A DNA stretch of 17,774 nt from SIG454 sp045578465. Lineage in GTDB: Bacteria > Bacillota > Clostridia > Monoglobales > Monoglobaceae. The stretch spans positions 1 through 17,774 of the forward strand of contig JAZNKJ010000035.1 of NCBI GenBank assembly GCA_045578465.1. The letters run 5' to 3'. Shown here piece after piece: positions 12,972-17,774 of the stretch. The notes beneath the pieces were generated by a model, which had not been told where the DNA came from, made no database searches, and was given only the letters and a program-made list of their open reading frames with translations. Every line of letters begins with the position of its first letter. Position 1 is the first letter of the stretch. The translations under genes and the position numbers were made by a program.

Positions 12972-13805
12972 AATATCTTTAAGCTTTTTAGAAATTTTTA
13001 TGCTGTATTCTATGAAATCGTCGTTTTCGGTTTTAACGGTCTCTGCGTCAACCCCCGATTTTTGCATTATATCAACCGCTTGCTTAATGGTGTTGGCGAA
13101 TATGCGGACATCCTTTAATACTTTGAGCCTGTTCTTAGGCTTTTCCTTTTCCCGCTCAATTGGCTCTAAAATACGGTCTATGTATTCCTCGGTCTTAGTG
13201 ACATTCAGATTTCGGTCAACTATCACTTTAAGCGCCTTAAACCGCTCCTTATCGTCAGGGAGGCGGAGGAGGGCACGGGCGTGTCTCTCGCTTAAATTAT
13301 ATTCCCGAAGCATTGCCCGAATATGAGGGGAAAGGCGGAGGAGGCGGACCTTGTTGGCGATATTTGACTGGGTCTTCCCAACACGCTCCGCAAGCTCTTC
13401 CTGAGTAAGACCGTGTTCGTTAAGTAACGAGGCATAAGCCTCTCCCTCTTCTAAATAGTCAAGGTCTTTCCTTTGGATATTCTCAATTATGGCAAGCACT
13501 GCGCTGTCGGTCCTTAAAACATCTATAACAGTTGCAGGGATTTTTTCAAGGCCTATCATTTTGCAGGCCCGAAGGCGACGCTCCCCTGAAATAAGCTCAA
13601 AGCGGTCTCTGTCAATCCGACGGACCGCAATAGGCTGGATAAGTCCGTATTTGCGGATTGACTGGCTCAGGCCAATAAGCTCTTCTTCCCTGATTATCTT
13701 TCGTGGCTGACAAGGATTTGGGATAATTTTGTTTATGTCAATCTCAAAAACCTTGTTTGGCTCTCTTTCGGTTGTCAGCTTCTTAAAAACAACATTTGTT
13801 ATCAT
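12966..13805 (-). CDS. noc: Nucleoid occlusion protein Noc (ParB/CTPase family)
   Basis: A 279-residue ParB-like protein. The N-terminal CTP-binding domain has PNPCQPRK (29-36), GERRLRA (74-80) and ENIQRKDL (108-115). The central HTH LTQEELAERVGKTQSNIANK (133-152) is followed by LSERHARALLRL and LNVTKTEEYI. The GKTQSNIANK helix, the KPKNR segment and the C-terminal DVRIFANTIKQ ... EYSIKI pattern resemble Bacillus Noc more than Spo0J. Noc spreads from its DNA sites and keeps the division septum off the nucleoid. I use ATG 13805 because GGAGGG lies 6 nt upstream; the open frame continues to 13982 but that extension is not protein-like. The N-terminal membrane-binding helix known from Bacillus is not obvious. 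Confidence 0.85.
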   Translation of the reverse strand: MITNVVFKKLTTEREPNKVFEIDINKIIPNPCQPRKIIREEELIGLSQSIRKYGLIQPIAVRRIDRDRFELISGERRLRACKMIGLEKIPATVIDVLRTDSAVLAIIENIQRKDLDYLEEGEAYASLLNEHGLTQEELAERVGKTQSNIANKVRLLRLSPHIRAMLREYNLSERHARALLRLPDDKERFKALKVIVDRNLNVTKTEEYIDRILEPIEREKEKPKNRLKVLKDVRIFANTIKQAVDIMQKSGVDAETVKTENDDFIEYSIKISKKLKDIV

Positions 13806-13845
13806 TTGTTTCCCTCCGATTTGGAAAAATTTACCATTTATTTGT

Positions 13846-13874
13846 ATTTTAGCATAGAAAAAACGAAATTTCAA
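13846..13874 (-). promoter_or_regulatory. Sigma-A promoter of noc
   Basis: On the minus strand: TTGAAA (13874-13869), a 17-nt spacer and TAAAAT (13851-13846), about 40 nt upstream of ATG 13805. It also confirms that the longer reading frame to 13982 cannot be the gene start, because that start would lie upstream of the promoter. Confidence 0.75.
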
Positions 13875-13960
13875 ATTTTTCCGTATGCAAAACTTTACAA
13901 GAAAAGACAAGGAGCGAGGGGGTTTTTTATAAGGCGACAGAAAAGAGCAAGAAACCTTAG

Positions 13961-13989
13961 GAATATTTAAAAAATTTTTCAAATATAAT
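13961..13989 (+). promoter_or_regulatory. Possible sigma-E promoter of spmAB
   Basis: GAATATT (13961-13967), a 14-nt spacer and AATATAAT (13982-13989) resemble the mother-cell sigma-E pattern (ATATT, then CATACANT), 29 nt ahead of the ATG. The embedded TATAAT could also be a sigma-A -10 element, but no fitting -35 exists. Known sigma-E control of Bacillus spmAB makes this reading attractive but unproven. Confidence 0.4.
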
Positions 13990-14018
13990 ATAGCGATAAC
14001 CTTGAAGGAGAGAGAAAA

Positions 14019-14597
14019 ATGATAAATTACATATGGGCAGGAATGATAGTTTTATCTCTTTTGTCAGGACTTTTAAACGGAAATATTGAAACCATAACCA
14101 AAGGTGCCATAGACGGTTGCGCAGAGGGAGTAAGCCTTTGCGTTTCACTTCTGGGGATAATGTGCTTTTGGACAGGAATATCCAAAATAGCGGAAAAATC
14201 AGGGCTTATAGAGGGGTTTGCAAGGCTCATAAGACCAATAACGAAAATTCTTTTCCCAAGGCTTAAAGAGGGAAGCGAGGCGCTTTCTGCAATTGTTATG
14301 AATATGGTGGCGAACTTTTTCGGTATGGGGAATGCGGCAACCCCTCTTGGAATAAAAGCAATGAAAGAGCTTGATAAAATAAACGGAAGCAAAGAGGCGT
14401 CTAATGAAATGTGCACCTTTGCGGTAATCAATACAGCCTCAATTCAGCTCATCCCCTCAACCATAATCTCTCTGCGCCAGACCTTTGGCTCGGAGGACCC
14501 GGGGGCAATAATTGTCCCTGTGTGGATTGCGTCGATTGTGGCGGTAACCATTGCGGTTATATCCACAAAAATTTTTGAAAAGAGGAAGAGACTATGA
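14019..14597 (+). CDS. spmA: Spore maturation protein A
   Basis: A 192-residue integral membrane protein of the nucleoside-recognition (gate) domain family. Features include ITKGAIDGCAEGVSLCVSLLGIMCFWTGI (about 26-54), the core NMVANFFGMGNAATPLGIKAM (about 94-114) and NTASIQLIPSTIISLR near 138-153, all typical of SpmA. SpmA and SpmB are needed for full dehydration of the spore core. GGAGAG precedes the ATG. The end overlaps spmB by 4 nt. It is divergent from noc, with about 210 nt between them holding both promoters. Confidence 0.94.
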   Translation: MINYIWAGMIVLSLLSGLLNGNIETITKGAIDGCAEGVSLCVSLLGIMCFWTGISKIAEKSGLIEGFARLIRPITKILFPRLKEGSEALSAIVMNMVANFFGMGNAATPLGIKAMKELDKINGSKEASNEMCTFAVINTASIQLIPSTIISLRQTFGSEDPGAIIVPVWIASIVAVTIAVISTKIFEKRKRL

Positions 14598-15112
14598 GAT
14601 TTATTTCTATCTTCGCCGTGCCCTTTATGATTGGCGGGATAATAGTCTTCGGCCTCATAAAAAGGGTAAAGGTCTATGATTGCTTTTTAGAGGGTGCAAA
14701 GGACGGCCTTAGCTCAGCTATAAATATTTTGCCCCCTCTTGTGGGCCTTATGGTTGCTATCTCAATGCTCCGCGCCTCAGGGGTAATTGAGTTTATTTCA
14801 AGAATTCTGGCGCCGCTGCTTAAAGTTTTATTTCTTCCGGCAGAGGTGCTCCCTCTTGCAATTCTTCGGCCTGTTTCAGGCAGCGGGTCAATAGCAATTA
14901 TAACGGACATTTTCAAAAATTGCGGGCCTGACAGCTTTGCGGGGCGAGTTGCCTCGGTTATGGCAGGCTCAACGGAAACCACTTTCTATACCCTTGCGGT
15001 CTATTTCGGCGCAGTAAATGTAAAAAACACAAGGCACACTTTAAAGTCCGCCCTGCTTGGAGATATGACAGGAATAATTATGTCCGTCCTCGTCTGCCGA
15101 CTGTTGTTTTAA
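14594..15112 (+). CDS. spmB: Spore maturation protein B
   Basis: A 172-residue membrane protein. The pattern DCFLEGAKDGLSSAINILPPLVGLMVAISMLRASG (about 29-63) and LRPVSGSGSIAIITDIFKNCGPDS (about 91-114) followed by ASVMAGSTETTFYTLAVYFG (about 119-138) is diagnostic for SpmB. The SGSGS and MAGSTETTFY segments belong to the gate domain. It works with SpmA during spore core dehydration. The ATGA overlap with spmA implies coupled translation. No terminator oriented for this gene is seen; the hairpin just after it is better suited to the opposite strand. Confidence 0.95.
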   Translation: MRFISIFAVPFMIGGIIVFGLIKRVKVYDCFLEGAKDGLSSAINILPPLVGLMVAISMLRASGVIEFISRILAPLLKVLFLPAEVLPLAILRPVSGSGSIAIITDIFKNCGPDSFAGRVASVMAGSTETTFYTLAVYFGAVNVKNTRHTLKSALLGDMTGIIMSVLVCRLLF

Positions 15113-15143
15113 AAATAAAAAGCCCTGAGAATTTTCTCAGAGC
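15111..15143 (-). terminator. Terminator of the minus-strand lipoprotein operon
   Basis: A 9-bp stem between 15122-15130 and 15135-15143. In minus-strand RNA the odd pair is G-U, while in plus-strand RNA it is a C-A mismatch. The T-run (TTTTTATTTTT) follows the stem only on the minus strand. Both points show it serves the operon at 15199-16452, and it abuts the spmB stop. Confidence 0.75.
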
Positions 15144-15198
15144 AAAAGGTTTAGCAATGTACTTTCCTTAAACGTTATTTATATTACATATTATTTTG

Positions 15199-15309
15199 TT
15201 ACTGTCTTATTAAATTAAATATACTGAACTGTGACCAATCAACAAAAAAATAACTTATTCCAAGCAACAATATAACAATAATCCAAATATATTTCTTTAT
15301 AAATTCCAC
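15199..15309 (-). CDS. Small single-TM protein, 36 residues
   Basis: This short unrecognised frame begins with GTG at 15309. It is preceded by GAAAGGA at 15325-15319 with 9-nt spacing and starts 19 nt after the stop of the lipoprotein gene at 15329. The product has a basic start (EFIKKY), one hydrophobic stretch (about residues 7-23, WIIVILLLGISYFF) and a short polar tail (VDWSQFSIFNLIRQ). It would be the last gene of the minus-strand operon before the terminator at 15111-15143. Ribosome binding site, position and protein-like composition support it, but at this length chance cannot be ruled out. It may be a membrane partner of the lipoproteins or a small regulatory peptide. Confidence 0.55.
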   Translation of the reverse strand: MEFIKKYIWIIVILLLGISYFFVDWSQFSIFNLIRQ

Positions 15310-15328
15310 TTTCAAAAATCCTTTCTTT

Positions 15329-15799
15329 TTATTTTCCTCTTAATTCAGTATATCGTGAATATATTTCTCGTGTTGAATGTACAAGCCCTGTGTAATATTC
15401 TTTTAATGTATCGGTATGTGTTATTTTTCCGTTTATAACTTCTACAAAGATACCACTGTAAAAGATATCAAATTCACCAATATCATGTGTACTTAGCCAT
15501 TGATTGTCATTCCTAATGATATAATCTAACATTACCCCTGCATTTATATATGTGGCGCAGTATTGAGCAATTAAACGTTCATTTTCAGAATAAAGAGAAT
15601 TTTTCGAGAGCTCTATAAGTTTTGAAATACCAGCTTGTGTTTCTTGGTAGTTGTTATTTTCAAAAGAGGCCTGCGTTTGTCTGACAATATTTTGGATATC
15701 ATTCAACGAATTTGATGTCTTTTCAGTAGAGGTAACTCCGCACGCTGTAAATGTAAATATGCATATAGATAATATTATAAAAAATATAGTTTTTTTCAT
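15329..15799 (-). CDS. Small lipoprotein A, unknown function
   Basis: A 156-residue protein with a type II signal peptide: MKKT, a hydrophobic core and lipobox FTAC with Cys20. The mature part is polar and predicted helical up to about residue 95 (NDIQNIVRQTQASFE, then ISKLIELSKN). Residues 58-80 align without gaps with residues 49-71 of the lipoprotein at 15843-16247, sharing the L..LSK....SE.ER..AQ pattern. The C-terminal half (EFDIFYSGIFVEVINGK ... YYTGLVHSTREIYSRYTEL) is not shared in an obvious way. GAGAGGG precedes the ATG. I recognise no family. It is expected on the outer face of the membrane, encoded third in a four-gene operon. Confidence 0.85.
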   Translation of the reverse strand: MKKTIFFIILSICIFTFTACGVTSTEKTSNSLNDIQNIVRQTQASFENNNYQETQAGISKLIELSKNSLYSENERLIAQYCATYINAGVMLDYIIRNDNQWLSTHDIGEFDIFYSGIFVEVINGKITHTDTLKEYYTGLVHSTREIYSRYTELRGK

Positions 15800-15842
15800 C
15801 TGTAATCCCTCTCAATTTAATGTTAAAAAATCAGCTTTTGCT

Positions 15843-16247
15843 TTATTGCAAAAACTTTTCGACTTTTTGAAGAAACTTTAATGATTCCTCGACCATTACA
15901 TTTTCTATTTCTATTTCTTCGTTTGCTATTGCACCAATTGTTCCGCTTAATATTTCCATTTCCGGAAAGTCAAAAACAGAGATAGCTTTTCCCGACAGGC
16001 TCAGTTTTGCTACACCATATCCAATATTATATGTAAATTGTGCAAACATTCGCTCTTCTTCACTAATGCTTACATCTTTTGATAATTTTTCAAGTTCAGC
16101 AATTTCATTCCGTATCACAGATGTATCATTTGTTTTGCAAATAGTTTTGTAATGTTCGACAATTTTGTCTGTAACAGAAGTAGGCGTTTTTGCACACCCA
16201 GTAAGAACAAATATAACCGCCCAAAAAAATAAAAAAGTTTTTTTCAT
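15843..16247 (-). CDS. Small lipoprotein B, paralogue of lipoprotein A
   Basis: A 134-residue protein with a signal peptide ending in lipobox LTGC (Cys18). The mature region shares IAELEKLSKDVSISEEERMF (49-68) with lipoprotein A at the level of 11 identities in 23 aligned positions. The rest is acidic (EEIEIENVMVEES) and ends in a helical LKFLQKVEKFLQ. The start lies 7 nt after the stop of the two-TM gene and lacks a strong ribosome binding site of its own, so translation is probably coupled. The family is unrecognised. A tandem duplication followed by divergence is the simplest origin for the pair. Confidence 0.85.
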   Translation of the reverse strand: MKKTFLFFWAVIFVLTGCAKTPTSVTDKIVEHYKTICKTNDTSVIRNEIAELEKLSKDVSISEEERMFAQFTYNIGYGVAKLSLSGKAISVFDFPEMEILSGTIGAIANEEIEIENVMVEESLKFLQKVEKFLQ

Positions 16248-16254
16248 ACTTTAA

Positions 16255-16452
16255 TCACGCCCCCATAAATAATTTTAGAAAGAACATCCATATTGATCCG
16301 CCTACAAGAATTATGTATATAATCTTTTTCTTTGGATTATAATACATAGAATCAATATTCATAATTTTCATATATAACCTGTAAGCAAAGTTTACAATTA
16401 TTACTCCTAAAATTGCGGAGATAACTAAAAGTATAATTCCTAAAGTTTCCAT
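16255..16452 (-). CDS. Small two-TM membrane protein, unknown function
   Basis: A 65-residue protein with two hydrophobic segments (about 4-24, LGIILLVISAILGVIIV, and about 44-62, IIYIILVGGSIWMFFL) joined by a basic, tyrosine-containing loop (RLYMKIMNIDSMYYNPKKK). AAAGGGG lies 10 nt before the ATG. It is the first gene of the minus-strand operon, read from the regulated promoter at 16476-16504. It has no similarity that I can name. Two-helix size would fit a small regulatory or pore-like membrane protein, but that is only a guess. Confidence 0.75.
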   Translation of the reverse strand: METLGIILLVISAILGVIIVNFAYRLYMKIMNIDSMYYNPKKKIIYIILVGGSIWMFFLKLFMGA

Positions 16453-16466
16453 CTGTTACACCCCTT

Positions 16467-16519
16467 TCTCAAAACATATTATCACATTTTGAGATATATG
16501 TCAATATCTCGTTTTGAGA
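16467..16519. promoter_or_regulatory. Probable operator cluster for the divergent XRE regulator
   Basis: Three copies of TTTTGAGA lie here: 16467-16474 on the minus strand, 16487-16494 and 16512-16519 on the plus strand. The outer pair form a 9-bp inverted repeat (TCTCAAAAC/GTTTTGAGA). A second inverted repeat, GAGATAT-N6-ATATCTC (16491-16510), covers the minus-strand -35, and ATCTC-N5-GAGAT (16506-16520) lies next to the plus-strand -10. The arrangement fits autoregulation plus control of the lipoprotein operon. Confidence 0.6.
16476..16504 (-). promoter_or_regulatory. Promoter of the lipoprotein operon
   Basis: On the minus strand: perfect TTGACA (16504-16499), then TAATAT (16481-16476) at 17 nt or GATAAT (16483-16478) at 15 nt. 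Operator-like repeats overlap it. The first gene starts about 24 nt downstream. Confidence 0.6.
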
Positions 16520-16524
16520 TTTTG

Positions 16525-16530
16525 TATAAT
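16525..16530 (+). promoter_or_regulatory. -10 element of the xre gene promoter
   Basis: A perfect TATAAT, 18 nt before the ATG at 16549. No convincing -35 is present at 16-18 nt upstream; the region there is occupied by operator-like repeats. Confidence 0.5.
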
Positions 16531-16548
16531 ATATGTGAGGTGAGAAAG

Positions 16549-16770
16549 ATGCGGATAAAAGATTTGAGGGAAGATTCGGATATAACTCAAAAGCAGATTG
16601 CAAATTATCTCAATATAAAGCAAAATACCTATTCGCAATATGAAAATGGTCAACGGCAGATACCTCTTGATGCTCTTGTTAAATTAGCGAAATATTTTAA
16701 CACTTCAGTTGACTATATATTAGAAGTTACAGACGAGAAAACTCCATATCCAAAAAAGAAGAGTAGATAA
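16549..16770 (+). CDS. Small XRE-family transcriptional regulator
   Basis: A 73-residue Cro/C1-type protein consisting of little more than the helix-turn-helix. ITQKQIANYLNIKQNTYSQYENGQRQIP (about 12-39) has the classic five-helix pattern, and DALVKLAKYFNTSVDYILEVTD (41-62) completes the domain. A basic tail follows (KKKSR). I chose ATG 16549 because GAGGTGAG lies just upstream; an earlier in-frame ATG at 16489 would place the TATAAT and operators inside the gene. It is divergent from the lipoprotein operon and most likely represses itself and that operon from the TTTTGAGA sites. There is no ligand domain, so relief would need a partner, proteolysis or titration. Confidence 0.92.
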   Translation: MRIKDLREDSDITQKQIANYLNIKQNTYSQYENGQRQIPLDALVKLAKYFNTSVDYILEVTDEKTPYPKKKSR

Positions 16771-16790
16771 ACAGCGGGTCGCAGAAAACA

Positions 16791-16820
16791 AAAAAGCACC
16801 TGTCATTTTGACAAGTGCTT
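16791..16820 (-). terminator. Terminator of the tRNA-Thr transcript
   Basis: On the minus strand: AAGCACTTGTC (16820-16810), a 5-nt loop, GACAGGTGCTT (16804-16794), then a T-run. One pair is G-U on this strand and C-A on the other, so the hairpin is built for the minus strand. It starts directly after the encoded CCA. Confidence 0.88.
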
Positions 16821-16896
16821 TGGAGCTTGTGACGGGACTCGAACCTGCGACCTGCTCATTACGAATGAGCTGCACTACCAACTGTGCTACACAAGC
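16821..16896 (-). tRNA. tRNA-Thr, anticodon CGT
   Basis: A complete cloverleaf on the minus strand. The acceptor stem GCTTGTG pairs with CACAAGC. The D arm is GCACAGTTGGTAGTGC. The anticodon stem GCTCA/TGAGC carries loop TTCGTAA with anticodon CGT (16863-16861), and the T arm contains GGTTCGAGTCC. The discriminator is T, and CCA is encoded (16823-16821). It reads ACG codons. Promoter and terminator flank it tightly, so it is a single-gene unit. Confidence 0.96.
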
Positions 16897-16911
16897 GTTT
16901 GTTACCGTATT

Positions 16912-16940
16912 ATTGTATCATAACTTGATTATAAATTCAA
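16912..16940 (-). promoter_or_regulatory. Promoter of tRNA-Thr
   Basis: On the minus strand: TTGAAT (16940-16935), a 17-nt spacer and TACAAT (16917-16912), 15 nt before the mature 5' end. Confidence 0.8.
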
Positions 16941-16950
16941 GAGGAATATA

Positions 16951-16978
16951 AAAAATACGCCGTAATCGGCGTATTTTT
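16951..16978. terminator. Terminator after the DHHW gene
   Basis: A perfect 12-bp stem AAAAATACGCCG (16951-16962), a TAAT loop and its complement (16967-16978), with a T-run on either strand. It directly follows the stop of the minus-strand DHHW gene and insulates it from the tRNA promoter. Confidence 0.9.
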
Positions 16979-17774
16979 TATTTAACAAAATCTAAAAGAT
17001 GAGTTCTTATTCCGCTTGATGCAACGGAAACGGGGTAGTTTAATATAACAAGGTCATCGAATTTTATAAAGTCATAAAACTCTCTTAGCTTAAATCTTGC
17101 CCCTGCGGTGTTGAACTTTCTTATATCAACTATGTAAACCTCGCTGTAATTGTTAAGCGCCCAGGGGGCAAAAGCGTTGCCATAAGATTCTTTTAAAATT
17201 ACCAGCTTTTTGCCACTATCTGCTGAGCCTTTCAAAACGGTTATGGGGTTATCTCCGCCTAAAAATGCAAGGTAAGCATTCGTTCCGCCATAAACCGCCT
17301 GAACAGAGCGGTTATAGGATTTTAAATACATATCGTTATAAGACGCCCCTGAAACAAACTGAGGAATCATAAATCGCTCCATAGTGTCAGGGAAGGAGCG
17401 GATGAGACTTTCTCCTCTTGTGCCTTTTGCAAAGTTTGCAAAGGAGCCTGTGTATTTCCCTGTCTTTACCTCATATGAAGAAAGAGGCGGGACTTCCTGG
17501 TCCTTTATAGCCATAAGCTCTTTATAAACATAATATGCTCCCCGCTGAGTCCAGTGGTGGTCCGTTCTGAAATATATGTCTTCGCTTGCGTGCTCATAAA
17601 GAGGTCGGACAGCATTTATTGGAATAACCCTTTGAGAAAGGCTACTATAAGCGTGTTTTATGGCGGAGAGCTGGTCAGTATAGACGCTTTCCGTTCCGTA
17701 AATTTCCGATGCTGTGGGGACGAGAATGTTATAAACATTAACGGTGTCAGGAAGAGACTCGGCGAGCATATTTA
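16978..17774 (-). CDS. DHHW/AlgJ-like SGNH-fold protein, 3' part
   Basis: The last 263 or so residues of a gene whose 5' end lies beyond the right edge; the frame stays open to 17774. YFRTDHHWTQRGAYYVYKEL contains the Asp-His-His-Trp motif that names the family, and KLVILKESYGNAFAPWAL supplies the probable nucleophile serine in the SGNH-like block; VYIVDIRKFN and LVILNYPVSV follow. These proteins resemble AlgJ/AlgX-type O-acetylation factors for exported polysaccharides and are often encoded beside an MBOAT acyltransferase. No such partner is visible because the window ends. A signal peptide or membrane anchor would be in the missing part. A role in modifying a cell-surface glycan is inferred from family only. 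Confidence 0.85.
   Translation of the reverse strand, partial: NMLAESLPDTVNVYNILVPTASEIYGTESVYTDQLSAIKHAYSSLSQRVIPINAVRPLYEHASEDIYFRTDHHWTQRGAYYVYKELMAIKDQEVPPLSSYEVKTGKYTGSFANFAKGTRGESLIRSFPDTMERFMIPQFVSGASYNDMYLKSYNRSVQAVYGGTNAYLAFLGGDNPITVLKGSADSGKKLVILKESYGNAFAPWALNNYSEVYIVDIRKFNTAGARFKLREFYDFIKFDDLVILNYPVSVASSGIRTHLLDFVK

Noticed and set aside
12853..13326. 157-residue plus-strand open frame across noc and the spoIIQ-like gene
   Set aside because: It is an antisense shadow of two conserved coding regions, rich in Ser/Leu/Arg, with no start signal.
13806..13982. N-terminal extension of noc to 13982
   Set aside because: A good sigma-A promoter and GGAGGG lie downstream of that start, and the extension does not look like the family.
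12966..14018. parS (TTTCACGTGAAA-like) or Noc-binding (TTTCCCGGGAAA-like) sites near noc
   Set aside because: I looked through the noc region and the rest of the window and found no matching palindrome.
6226..14511. CCCGGG-containing stretches in the acyl-CoA synthetase and spmA genes as Noc sites
   Set aside because: They lie in codons for Pro-Gly and lack the flanking TTT/AAA arms of the site.
15144..15198. Possible further gene between the operon terminator and the 36-residue frame
   Set aside because: Only A+T-rich sequence with no start, ribosome binding site or hairpin is seen.
16489..16548. Upstream start for the small XRE gene
   Set aside because: It would place operator repeats and TATAAT in the coding region; ATG 16549 has a GAGGTGAG site.
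15111..16896. Integration of the lipoprotein cassette at the tRNA-Thr 3' end
   Set aside because: No direct repeat of the tRNA 3' end is seen near the cassette's other border, and there is no integrase.
1..17774. CRISPR array, insertion sequence, prophage or toxin-antitoxin module
   Set aside because: No spaced direct repeats, transposase, phage protein or recognisable toxin pair is present; the XRE gene has no toxin-like partner that I can identify.

Overview
The window looks like chromosomal DNA from a low-to-moderate GC, spore-forming, anaerobic Firmicute of class Clostridia. The reasons are the ferredoxin-linked 2-oxoacid oxidoreductase, the sporulation genes (a SpoIIQ-like M23 protein, spmA, spmB), a Noc-type ParB protein, strong GGAGG ribosome binding sites and sigma-A promoters of the TTGACA/TATAAT type. 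The family cannot be fixed from the sequence alone. I see no insertion sequence, phage gene or CRISPR array.

Region 1 (1-6803, + strand) is one tightly packed operon for branched-chain carbon. It holds the tail of an acyl-CoA synthetase, branched-chain aminotransferase ilvE, a P-loop ATPase of unknown role, four subunits of a VOR-type 2-oxoacid:ferredoxin oxidoreductase (small ferredoxin, VorB, TPP subunit, gamma subunit), an XRE-cupin regulator and a complete acyl-CoA synthetase. Together they link branched-chain amino acid, 2-oxoacid, acyl-CoA and free acid, with ferredoxin as electron carrier. The direction (amino acid fermentation or reductive synthesis from branched short-chain acids) cannot be read from the DNA.

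Region 2 (6804-8683) holds two hairpin terminators around a 58-nt centred imperfect palindrome, then lrgA-lrgB on the minus strand, and a divergent SLOG/DUF1273 gene with its own promoter.

Region 3 (8701-12149) is the conserved origin-proximal cluster rpmH-rnpA-yidD-yidC-jag, starting from a near-consensus promoter. It is followed by a preQ1 class I riboswitch, its terminator and a YhhQ-type queuosine-precursor transporter. The genes that usually follow jag (mnmE, mnmG, rsmG) are absent here.

Region 4 (12153-15112) has, on the minus strand, noc and then a SpoIIQ-like membrane M23 protein (probable TTG start and a possible forespore promoter). Divergent from noc is the overlapping pair spmA-spmB, with a possible sigma-E promoter.

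Region 5 (15111-16770) is a visibly A+T-richer cassette. A small XRE repressor-like gene is divergent from a four-gene minus-strand operon: a two-TM protein, two paralogous small lipoproteins and a 36-residue one-TM protein. Repeated TTTTGAGA sites lie between the two units. None of the four products is recognised; this is the best candidate here for an undescribed system.

Region 6 (16791-17774) holds tRNA-Thr(CGT) on the minus strand with promoter and terminator, then the 3' part of a DHHW/AlgJ-like gene that runs off the window.
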